In this document: in pieces, positions 12,194 to 20,121 of the stretch
Position numbering within the stretch: position 1 is the stretch's first letter
Layout of the letters: the number at the start of each line of letters is the position of its first letter
Notes under the pieces: generated by a model
Database searches by the model: none
Told to the model about the DNA's origin: nothing
Seen by the model: the letters and a program-made list of their open reading frames with translations, nothing else
Translations under genes and position numbers: made by a program
Assembly (NCBI GenBank): GCA_017991615.1
Contig: JAGOQF010000004.1
Location: 1 to 44,707 of the forward strand
Direction of reading: 5' to 3'
DNA: 44,707 nt
Source of the DNA: Candidatus Shapirobacteria bacterium
Lineage (GTDB): Bacteria; Patescibacteriota; Microgenomatia; UBA12405

Positions 12194-14501
12194 TTAAGAT
12201 GAGGAAGTTAGATTGAGGAAGCTTTGAACAACCTTTTCGGTTTGTAAGTGGTGTTGCTTTAGAAAAAGTTTGATAATGGTTTGTTTTTCCCAATCAGAAA
12301 GGTAATTTTGATGATTTTTGGCTTTTTCAACAAATTCAACAAGACTGTCTTGGGGATGTCTGAGAATAAAGGCAATTAAAATTGATGATGGATTGAGAGA
12401 AGATAAAGCTTCTACTGCTTGAGGGAAATATTTATGGTCAGTTTTGGAGTAAGAATCGAGAATATGGTTGATAAATGTTAGTTTGAGAGAATTAGGGGTG
12501 GTTTCAGACAATTTGATTTTTTGTGGTTTAGTTTCGGTTTTTTGAGTTGATGAGTGTCTTGAGTTTATTAATCTTTTTATTATTTTAGTTTGTTCCGGAG
12601 AAAAACCTTCAGTATAGTTTGACCCAAATCCATATATCCTTGTTGGACCGATTTCATCTTTGTTCTCATTAATTATTCGATTAAGAACTTCTCGATTTAC
12701 TCTACATTCTATAATCAAACCCCTTCTTGATAAATATCCTTTTGGAGCTCGTGGATGTAGTAAACCTTCTAATTTTGCTAGTTTTTTTTATTATTTTAAT
12801 TTGTTTTGGGGAATAACCTTCGACATAACTTTTCCCAAATTTGTATATTCTTGTCAGACCGATTTCATTCGGATATTCATTGATCACTGGTTTGAGGGTT
12901 GTTGGGGATATTCTAAACTTTTTAGCTATGCCAGTTAATGACAAATACCCTTTTGGAGCTTTAGTTAATAAACAATTATTTGTATTTTCTATGTTAGTTG
13001 GCTTATCGGGAGGATGAGTTTTATTTTTGTGAGGTAATAGTGAGCGTCCTGATTTTATTTTTTGATAAAGAGTTTGCAGGTGGGCATAATCATCGGGGTG
13101 TTGGTTGAAAAAATCGGTAATGAGTTGATATTTATCTGATTTTGAAAGAGAGCTGTTTTTGAAGGTTTTAATTTCGTTATAGAGATCATTGATGGTATGA
13201 TGAGGTTTTTTGTTGATAAAGGCAATTAGAAGATCTTCGATGGTAGTGTAGGCAAAAAAATTAGTTTTTTTATAGCAAATAATTGGGTCGATTGGTTGAT
13301 AAAAATGGAGAACTTGAGCAATAAGAGATATTTTTTCCACTCGGCTGTTAATAAGTTGAGTAGCAGGGGCTAGGTTGAGAGAATATTGTTGATTGAGTTC
13401 TCGGATAAAAGAAGTTTTTTCGACAGTAGAAAGTTGTTTAACAGTTTCTATTTTGGGTGGAGATTCGATTGGGCGGGCTTGGGAAGTTTCTGGAATAGTT
13501 GAGGCAGGCACAACAGAAGTTGGTTTGTCAGCGGTACTTGTTTTGGGTAAAAGAGGTTTATCTTGGCGGGTCTGAGGGAGTTCTGGAGTAGTGGGGGAGG
13601 TGATGATTGGTTTATTAGGGAGATTAGGTTTGTTGGTTAGTATGTTATTTATTTTTTCAATAATATCTTTAACGTTTTTGATCTGGCCAAGATTGGGGTT
13701 TTGGGAAATAATTCTAATAAGGGTTCCGGGGGGAAGATAAGAAAATTCTTTTTTGAGAGTATCGAATCTTATAACACCGTTGTCAAACCAGCCAGGAGAG
13801 GTTTGAAATAGTTTTTGGCTAAAACCTGCTTCACGAAATTTTTGGATTATTGTAATGATAAAACCTTCTGTAAGGCGACAAACTTGGGGGCACGATTCGA
13901 CAATATGGTGAGGATTGGAAAATTGTTGATCTTTGAGGAAATTGATTCGTTTTCTAATATTCTCGGGGGGAACAGTAGTTAAGATAGCAGGAAGGTTATT
14001 GAGCATTTTGATCACATTAAGATTAGGATCAATATTTTTGACTTGGTTAATAAAATCTTGAATTTCTTTATTTTCGGTAATGATTAATTTAGGGTAGGAG
14101 TTGACGGCGGTTTGAGGAGACTTAAAGCCGATTTGGGATAAACGGTCAAATTTTGAATTAATTTCATCGGTTGAAAGGCCAAGAATTTCGGGAAAGACTT
14201 TGATTAAGCTTTGATGGTTGGTAATTCCAAAATTTTGGGCAAGTTCGGTTTGTCTGGCAATGATTTCATCTTCGGAAAATAAAAGGGGATACCTTTGTCG
14301 AAGGAGATCAACTCGGTCTTGAGGAATTCCAAGCTTGTCACGGATATGGGCAGCGCGAGAGTTAATATCAAGTTGGGTAAGGGGTGTGGTTGGGTTTACT
14401 TCTTTGTTTGTGGTGATATTAAATTCGTTGTAGGGGTTGGTGGTGGGAGGGTTAGTATCAAGTTGGGTAAAGGGTGTGGTCAAAACTGCTTCTTTTGACA
14501 T
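12194..14501 (-). pseudogene. mTERF-like helical repeat protein with C-terminal HTH repeats, split by a frameshift
   Basis: A frame from 14501 runs 599 aa; the continuation is in another frame ending at 12194. Removing one base from the run of eight T (A on the coding strand) at 12782-12789 restores one protein of 768 aa. Residues 50-290 show mTERF-type repeats: conserved prolines at 72, 104, 137, 171 and 205 (RYPLLF, VFPEIL, SYPKLI, NLPAIL, SCPQV), spaced 32-34 residues and separated by I-x-x-K-F-x-x-L-x-x-x-GF-type helices. A Pro/Thr linker (about 295-355), a helical region, and two HTH units with (A)PKGYLS and G(Y/F)SP(K/E)Q follow, as in the gene at 5426. mTERF proteins are nucleic-acid binders. 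The break may be a real mutation, slippage or a sequencing error. Confidence 0.72.
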
Positions 14502-14509
14502 GACGGCCT

Positions 14510-14518
14510 ATTTTAGCA
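14510..14518 (-). promoter_or_regulatory. Extended -10 (TGCTAAAAT) of the mTERF/HTH gene
   Basis: TAAAAT at 14515-14510, eight bases before the ATG at 14501. Confidence 0.42.
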
Positions 14519-14596
14519 TGAATTGAGATGATTGTAGTTTTGGATTTTTTGTAAAATCAATTTGATGATAATTGTATAAGTTTGGATATTATGGTT

Positions 14597-14602
14597 TATA
14601 AT
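14597..14602 (+). promoter_or_regulatory. -10 box (TATAAT) seven bases before the ATG at 14610
   Basis: The position favours the ATG at 14610 over the upstream TTG at 14604 and predicts a leaderless mRNA. Confidence 0.5.
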
Positions 14603-14609
14603 TTTGGTT

Positions 14610-16181
14610 ATGGGAGAGTTTGGTAAAAATAATGAGTTGTTTTTGAGACAGGAAACAACCATAGCTCAAATCAAAAGCGAAAAAGAAAAGATTGATTTAA
14701 ATGCCAGAATTGAGGGTTTAAAGAGTGTAATCAGAAGTGATACTACGGTTTTTTATGAGGGGTGTTTGCTTGAAAAGCGATATGGACGCGAAGATCAAAT
14801 AGACTTAGGTGATTATGGAAGTACTAGTAATTACGTTAATAATTATTTTTTGAATTTATTTTTTGAATGTGGTGGTTACAAAAGTGAGGAAGGGGAACCA
14901 TTGACGGTGGATAGTTTGATAAGGGACGTTAAGAGGAGTGGTGATTTAAGACCAATTTTAGTTTATGAAGGTAAAGATAATTCTTCGGCCGAATTTTATT
15001 CTTTTGCAGGAAAAAATAATGATGCTTTTCATAGTCTATTGGTTAATGTCAGTGATAATTTAAGAGGAGAAATGATAGCTAAATTTTATGAAACGCCGGC
15101 AATTGGATGGGTAAAGACAATTAATGAGGCGATTAGTCAACAAAAGGATTTGGTGGTGATGAGTCAGGGAGTATATAAAATTGCTCCTGAAGAATTACAA
15201 GGAATAGAGGTTGGGAAAGAGTTGGAGCTTTTTGTGAAAATGTTGGGATTGGTGCCGGTGGAAAAAGAAATAAAAATTGATAGTAAAGATGAGGTAACAA
15301 ATGAAAGTGGTGAAGGAAATTATATGGTGATTAAGACTAATAAAGATAAAGTTGCTTTTTTAATTGAACCTCAAGATGGAGGAATTGATGAGAAAAAAGT
15401 AAACATAAGTGTGTGCTTGGATATAGAAAAAATGAGTGGCAGGAGTGAAACCGATAGATTTGTAACTAGTAAGACAGCTGAAGAGATAATGGATTTGTTG
15501 GATAAAGCAGGGGTAAAGGTGAGTGATCAGGTATTAAATTACATATCGGAGGGGTCTTTAAATAGAGGAAAGGTTAATCCGGAATTTAGTCCTCGATACG
15601 GGAATGGTTATGCGGAGTTAACTAGATTAATAAGCTATGGTATTGGTTTGCAAGATCGGGAGGAAATAATTAATAGATTATTTAGTAAATTTGATGAATC
15701 GGGGTGGGAGAAAACTAAGACTGAAAGAGACAAATTAGGCGGTCCATCGAAGTTAGTTTTTGAGATGATAGATGATTTGATTGATCCGGAGAGAAATCAG
15801 AAGAAAAGCGATTATGATTTTTTTAAAAGTAATTTTTCGGTACGGGATGGAAGTTGTAAGGATATAGAATTTTATTATGAAATGGCTCTTGAAAGAGGGA
15901 AATTTAAAGAAGATAATGATTTTTTCTATCAAGAAACTTACGGCGCCCGTCCATCGGCGATAACCCGAAGAGAAATAATGGTTGGTGGGGTAAGATTACC
16001 GAAAGGTTTTTTGTGCAGGGTGAGTGAAGAAGGGGTGGAACCATTGAGACCGACGATGTTTTGTTTTTCAAAAGAGGAAGCGATTGATGCTTATGGAAAA
16101 CAGTATTGGGATATTTATGAAAACAATTCGAAGAAATTGGGGAGGTTGATTGAAATGAGTAATCAAGGGTTGATATTTTAG
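14610..16181 (+). CDS. Hypothetical protein, 523 aa
   Basis: Soluble, charged protein with no signal peptide or membrane helix. It is not recognised. Seen in it: an N-terminal Lys/Glu-rich helix (IAQIKSEKEKIDLNARIEGL), repeated acidic and aromatic segments, a beta-rich middle (GEGNYMVIKTNKDKVAFLIE), and a C-terminal part with GGVRLPKGFLCRVSEEGVEP. Codon use resembles its neighbours. It is divergent from the mTERF/HTH gene with about 100 nt between starts. The nrdR promoter region follows. No function can be proposed from the sequence. Confidence 0.75.
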   Translation: MGEFGKNNELFLRQETTIAQIKSEKEKIDLNARIEGLKSVIRSDTTVFYEGCLLEKRYGREDQIDLGDYGSTSNYVNNYFLNLFFECGGYKSEEGEPLTVDSLIRDVKRSGDLRPILVYEGKDNSSAEFYSFAGKNNDAFHSLLVNVSDNLRGEMIAKFYETPAIGWVKTINEAISQQKDLVVMSQGVYKIAPEELQGIEVGKELELFVKMLGLVPVEKEIKIDSKDEVTNESGEGNYMVIKTNKDKVAFLIEPQDGGIDEKKVNISVCLDIEKMSGRSETDRFVTSKTAEEIMDLLDKAGVKVSDQVLNYISEGSLNRGKVNPEFSPRYGNGYAELTRLISYGIGLQDREEIINRLFSKFDESGWEKTKTERDKLGGPSKLVFEMIDDLIDPERNQKKSDYDFFKSNFSVRDGSCKDIEFYYEMALERGKFKEDNDFFYQETYGARPSAITRREIMVGGVRLPKGFLCRVSEEGVEPLRPTMFCFSKEEAIDAYGKQYWDIYENNSKKLGRLIEMSNQGLIF

Positions 16182-16253
16182 TTAGTCTTTTTCCGCGTAA
16201 TTGTTGCAAAAATAAATTTTGTACTAGTTTGTGTTAGTGATTGGAGGTTGATA

Positions 16254-16301
16254 TATCTGTGGGTAGTGTGTATGATGTTTCTCAGACACTAGAGATAGTG
16301 G
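16254..16301 (+). promoter_or_regulatory. Two candidate NrdR boxes upstream of nrdR-nrdJ
   Basis: Box 2 is ACACTAGAGATAGTGG (16286-16301), close to the known NrdR box ACACTATATATAGTGT. Box 1 (16254-16269) keeps the right half TAGTGT and a weak left half. The starts are 32 bp apart, the normal helical spacing for paired NrdR boxes. TATAAA at 16304-16309 follows directly, so binding would block the promoter. Confidence 0.65.
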
Positions 16302-16319
16302 TTTATAAAAAATACAAAT

Positions 16320-16769
16320 ATGTTGTGTCCTTACTGTAATTTTAATGAAAGTAATGTTTTGGAAAGCCGTGAGGCTGAAGATAACAAGGCGACCAGAAGG
16401 CGACGGGAGTGTCTTAAATGCAAAAAAAGATTTACAACTTATGAAAGAGTGGAAAATATAAGTTTGAAGGTGATTAAAAAATCAGGGCGGATAGAGGATT
16501 ATTCTCGGGCAAAATTGGAAAGATGTATGGAAAAGGCTTGTTGGCGAATGACTGAAGAGGAGAGAGAAAAAATAATTGATGAAATTGAAATGAAGTTACT
16601 TAATTGGCAAGAGGTGGAAATTCCCTCAAAAGAGATTGGTAAGATGATTATGGAGAAGTTAAAAAAGGTGGATCAGATGGCTTATATCCGGTTTGCGACG
16701 GTTTATTTGGATTTTAACAGTATTAATGATTTTGAAAAATTATTGGTTGATCTAAAAAATAATGGCTGA
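16320..16769 (+). CDS. nrdR: Transcriptional repressor NrdR
   Basis: 149 aa, full length. The N-terminal zinc ribbon has CPYC (residues 3-6) and CLKC with RRRREC and KRFTTYER. An ATP-cone domain (SLKVIKKSGRIEDYSRAKLE) senses ATP/dATP. It represses ribonucleotide reductase genes when dATP is high. It overlaps nrdJ by 8 nt (ATGGCTGA), so the two are coupled. Its stop is UGA, showing that UGA is not recoded here. Confidence 0.96.
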   Translation: MLCPYCNFNESNVLESREAEDNKATRRRRECLKCKKRFTTYERVENISLKVIKKSGRIEDYSRAKLERCMEKACWRMTEEEREKIIDEIEMKLLNWQEVEIPSKEIGKMIMEKLKKVDQMAYIRFATVYLDFNSINDFEKLLVDLKNNG

Positions 16770-19308
16770 GACTGATACCAGACAAAATATTAATACACAG
16801 GAGTTAATGGAACCGCAATTGTCGGATAATGCCAAATATATTGCTGAAACCAGATATTCCCAGAAAAATGAAGAAGGTAAACCGGTAGAAAAAGTTAAGG
16901 ATATTTTTTGGCGAGTGGCGATAAATGTGGCTAGAGGGGATCTTAACTTTGGCAAAACTGAAACGGAAGTGGAAAGGTTGGCTAAGGATTTTTATCAGTT
17001 AATGGCAGAACAAAAATTTTTACCAAATACGCCGTGTTTGGTAAATGCGGGCAGATCAAGACAGCAGTTGTCGGCGTGTTTTGTACTGCCAATAGAGGAT
17101 TCGATGGAGTCAATTCTGGAGACAATGTCGAATATGGCCATGATTCACAAAAGCGGTGGAGGGACAGGGTTTTCTTTTTCTAGCTTAAGACCGAGCGGAG
17201 ATTATATTAAATCTAGTGGGGGGACGACGGTGGGGCCGGTGAGTTTTATGCAGGCTTACAATGATGTGACGGCGCAGATAAAACAAGGTGGAGTCAGACG
17301 AGGAGCTAATATGGGGATGTTGAATGTTTATCATCCCGATGTGTTGAGGTTTGCGGTAGTAAAGTTGGATGAATGGAGTTTGACGAATTTTAATATTTCC
17401 TTGGCGGTGACCAATGAGTTTATGAAACGGGTAGATGAGGACAAGAAATTTGTGACCGATGATTCTATTCCTGAAGAAGCAGTGGAAGAAATCAGGCAGG
17501 CGGAGGCGATCAGAGGAGTGGATGATAGGTTGAGAGAGGTGGAAAAAGGGGTTAAAAAACTGTATGACTGGGCGGAAGCAAAACAGGTGGGTGAAGGTTA
17601 TGAACTGATCAATCCGAGAACAAATCAGGTAACAATGAAATTGAATGCTTATAAAGTGTTTAATTTGGTGACTAGATTGGCTTGGCAGTTTGGAGATCCG
17701 GGATTGGTGTTTATTGATCGGATGAACGAACCAAGTTCGAATCCGGTGCCGGCAGTAGGTCGGATTGAAGCGACTAATCCTTGCGGGGAACAGCCATTAT
17801 TGCCTTATGATGCTTGTAATTTGGGAAGTGTGAATTTGGCGAAATTAGTGATTAAAAACCCTCTGTCCTCCGTTGCTACGGAGGACATCTCCCTTGAAAA
17901 GGGCGATATCAAAACTTCTATTTCTCAGAATGGTTTTGATATTGATTGGCAGGAGTTGAGGAAAATTGTTTTTGCAGCGGTACATTTTTTAGATAATGTA
18001 GTGGAAATTAATGAATTTCCAGTAGCAAAAATCAGAGAGATGGTAAGTAAAACTAGAAGAATTGGGGTGGGAGTGATGGGTTTTGCTGATGCTTTGTTTA
18101 AATTGGGGGTGAAATATGACTCAGAAGAGGGAATTGCTTGGGCAAAAAAAATAATGAAATTTGTGACGGAGACAGCTAAAGAAGCTTCGGTAGAATTGGC
18201 AAAAACCAGGGGAGTGTTTCCGTTGTGGGATGTGAGTGTATTTGCAAATACAGATTATAAACCGAGGAATATGGCGATTACAACGATTGCACCGACGGGG
18301 ACGATTTCGATGTTGGCGGATACCAGTTCGGGAATTGAACCGGTATTTTCGTTAGGATTTCAGAAAAATACAGTTGAAGGAAAAACCCTTTATAGTGTTA
18401 ATCCGGTGTTGGTGGCGGAATTAAAGAATAAAGGGATTTATAGCGAAGAGTTGATGGAAAAAATTGTTAAAAATGGAGGAACTTTGAAAGGGATAGAGGA
18501 GGTACCGGAAGAAATTAAAAAAGTATTTGTGACGGCGTTGGAGATTGAGCCGGAGTGGCATATAAAAATTCAAGCGGCGTTTCAGGAATTTACTGATAAT
18601 GCGGTTTCTAAAACAATTAATTTGCCGGAAACGGCAACGGTGGAGGATGTTAGACAGGCCTATCGGTTGGCTTATGCTTTGGGAACAAAAGGAATTACTA
18701 TTTATCGGACAGGGTCGAGATCTTTTGAACCGTTGCAAAAAGTAAAGGAGAAAAAGGGTGAAGTTAAAGAGGAAACTGAATATAAACCAAGGAAAAAACC
18801 AACACCGATAGTGGCTCGAGGAATTAGGATTAAAAAGAAGTGTGATGTTGGCAGTATTTATTCATCGATTTTTTATGAAGAAAACGATGGGCCGGTGGAA
18901 GTGTTTGTGACTTTAGGTAAAAGTGGTGGTTATTTGGCGGCGGCGGCAGAAGTAACAGGGAGATTATCGTCGCTGGCGTTGAAGTATGGAGCGAGTTTGG
19001 ATGAAATATCGGAACAATTAGTGGGAATTTCTTGTGGGCAGAAAGTAGGAATGGGTAACGGGGCGGTGTTGAGTATGTTTGATGCAGTTGGAAAAACATT
19101 ATTAGAGATTTCTCGAGGTCAACAGTTGAGTATATTTGAAGAGAAAAATGTGCCGGTAGGGGTAGACGTAGTCAAAGCAGAGGATAATGATCAGACTGAA
19201 GCGGAGAGTAAATTTGGGGCTTGTCCGGATTGTGGTTCGCCGTTGAGGGCGGAGGAAGGTTGTTTTAAGTGCACTAATGTATTTTGTGGTTATTCGAAAT
19301 GTAGTTAA
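16762..19308 (+). CDS. nrdJ: Adenosylcobalamin-dependent ribonucleoside-diphosphate reductase (class II)
   Basis: 848 aa. It reduces ribonucleotides to deoxyribonucleotides using a radical made from coenzyme B12, needing no oxygen. The active-site set is present: Cys106 (QQLSACFVLP), and Asn339, Cys341 and Glu343 in NPCGEQPLLPYDACNLG. APTGTISMLADTSSG is the phosphate-binding signature. There is no N-terminal ATP cone; regulation may rest on NrdR. The C-terminus holds redox or zinc cysteines (CPDCGSPL; CFKCTNVFCGYSKC). About 25 residues after NLAKLVIKN are an insertion encoded by a palindromic element (17857-17910). The B12 adenosyltransferase and a B12 riboswitch follow directly. Confidence 0.95.
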   Translation: MAETDTRQNINTQELMEPQLSDNAKYIAETRYSQKNEEGKPVEKVKDIFWRVAINVARGDLNFGKTETEVERLAKDFYQLMAEQKFLPNTPCLVNAGRSRQQLSACFVLPIEDSMESILETMSNMAMIHKSGGGTGFSFSSLRPSGDYIKSSGGTTVGPVSFMQAYNDVTAQIKQGGVRRGANMGMLNVYHPDVLRFAVVKLDEWSLTNFNISLAVTNEFMKRVDEDKKFVTDDSIPEEAVEEIRQAEAIRGVDDRLREVEKGVKKLYDWAEAKQVGEGYELINPRTNQVTMKLNAYKVFNLVTRLAWQFGDPGLVFIDRMNEPSSNPVPAVGRIEATNPCGEQPLLPYDACNLGSVNLAKLVIKNPLSSVATEDISLEKGDIKTSISQNGFDIDWQELRKIVFAAVHFLDNVVEINEFPVAKIREMVSKTRRIGVGVMGFADALFKLGVKYDSEEGIAWAKKIMKFVTETAKEASVELAKTRGVFPLWDVSVFANTDYKPRNMAITTIAPTGTISMLADTSSGIEPVFSLGFQKNTVEGKTLYSVNPVLVAELKNKGIYSEELMEKIVKNGGTLKGIEEVPEEIKKVFVTALEIEPEWHIKIQAAFQEFTDNAVSKTINLPETATVEDVRQAYRLAYALGTKGITIYRTGSRSFEPLQKVKEKKGEVKEETEYKPRKKPTPIVARGIRIKKKCDVGSIYSSIFYEENDGPVEVFVTLGKSGGYLAAAAEVTGRLSSLALKYGASLDEISEQLVGISCGQKVGMGNGAVLSMFDAVGKTLLEISRGQQLSIFEEKNVPVGVDVVKAEDNDQTEAESKFGACPDCGSPLRAEEGCFKCTNVFCGYSKCS
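17857..17910. repeat. Palindromic REP-like element inserted in frame within nrdJ
   Basis: Hairpin GTCCTCCGT-TGCT-ACGGAGGAC (17865-17886, perfect 9-bp stem) followed by CCCTT-GAA-AAGGG (17891-17903). It encodes part of a loop insertion (SSVATEDISLEKGD) and resembles the element at 44091-44135. Confidence 0.7.
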
Positions 19309-19312
19309 TTAA

Positions 19313-19408
19313 GTTTGTCAAGTTCATCAAGTTATAAAGTTTATAAAGTTACAAGTTCATCAAGTTCATAAAGTTCATCAAGTTCATCAAGTTGTAAGTT
19401 TATAAAGT
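19313..19408. repeat. 9-nt repeat array (about ten units) after nrdJ
   Basis: AAGTTTGTC, AAGTTCATC, AAGTTATA, AAGTTTATA, AAGTTCATA and AAGTTGTAAG units in tandem. It fills the spacer between nrdJ and the adenosyltransferase. Confidence 0.88.
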
Positions 19409-19490
19409 GGAAAGAAGATTTAAGATTTATGAATAAAAAATTAGGAAATATAAATGAAAATAGCAAAGTTATGGTTTATAGTCGAAACAT

Positions 19491-19961
19491 ATGATAACAA
19501 CAAAGGTTGGGGATAGGGGTAAAAGTTGGTGTCGAGGGAAAATAGTAAGTAAGGATGGTAAATTGTTGGAGGCGGTGGGGAGTTTGGATGAACTTCAGGC
19601 GGGGTTGATGATGGTGGGTGAAGAAAGGGTGGCGATGGATTTGAAGGAGATTATGGGAATTATTAGTAGTTCATCAAGTTTGTCAAGTTCATCAAGTTAT
19701 AAAGTAAAGATAAAGGCAATGGATTTGAAAATAAAATGGTTGGAGGGGGAGATAAAAAAGATGGATAAAGGTAATTTGAAGGAATTTTTGGTGTTTAAGA
19801 CCAAAAAAGCCAGAGAGTTTAATTGGGTGAGGACGGTGTGCCGACGGGCGGAAAGGAGATTGGTGGGGTGGAGTCGGACAGAAACGGTAGATAAACAAAT
19901 TTTAATTTATATTAATAGACTGTCAGATTATTTGTTTTTAAAAGCAGTTTTAAATAATTAA
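19491..19961 (+). CDS. pduO: Cob(I)alamin adenosyltransferase, PduO type
   Basis: 156 aa. It transfers adenosyl from ATP to cob(I)alamin, giving the coenzyme NrdJ needs. Family motifs: TTKVGDRGKSW at the N-terminus (ATP binding), VGSLDELQAGL, WVRTVCRRAERRLVG and YINRLSDYLFLKA. Odd point: residues about 59-72 (SSSSSLSSSSSYKV) are encoded by the 9-nt intergenic repeat, in frame, in the region between helices. The core motifs flank it intact, so activity may be kept. A -10-like TATAGT lies eight bases before the ATG. Confidence 0.88.
   Translation: MITTKVGDRGKSWCRGKIVSKDGKLLEAVGSLDELQAGLMMVGEERVAMDLKEIMGIISSSSSLSSSSSYKVKIKAMDLKIKWLEGEIKKMDKGNLKEFLVFKTKKAREFNWVRTVCRRAERRLVGWSRTETVDKQILIYINRLSDYLFLKAVLNN
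19668..19705 (+). repeat. 9-nt repeat array inside the adenosyltransferase gene
   Basis: AGTTCATCAAGTTTGTCAAG, then AAGTTCATC and AAGTTATAAAG: the same units as the intergenic arrays. The 9-nt period keeps the reading frame and yields a Ser-rich linker. Confidence 0.88.
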
Positions 19962-20085
19962 CCAAGGCAAAGCCTTGTGGGGAATCAAGTGATCTGCCGC
20001 CCGGCAGAGATTCTTGAACTGGGCCGCAACTGTGATGAGGGTAACCTCTAAGTCAGAAGACCAAAACTTTCGAGCCACTCCGAGG
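19962..20085 (+). promoter_or_regulatory. Cobalamin riboswitch
   Basis: Begins with a small hairpin (CAAGGC-AAA-GCCTTG), then GGGGAATCAAGTGA, a TCTGCC-GCCC-GGCAGA hairpin, GGGCCGCAACTGTGATGAGG and the B12-box-like AGTCAGAAGACC. These match the conserved core of cobalamin riboswitches (GCAACTGT and AGTCAGGAGACC types). A hairpin ACTCCGA-GGTA-TCGGGGT (about 20077-20094) and TTAGTTT-GTAACA-AAACTAA (about 20094-20113) follow and may be the expression platform. It controls the gene at 20122. Confidence 0.85.
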
Positions 20086-20121
20086 TATCGGGGTTAGTTT
20101 GTAACAAAACTAAAAGTAACT

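Noticed and set aside
16767-16769. UGA recoded as glycine (as in Gracilibacteria)
   Set aside because: UGA ends nrdR and tmk at normal lengths with overlapping starts of the next genes, so it is a stop.
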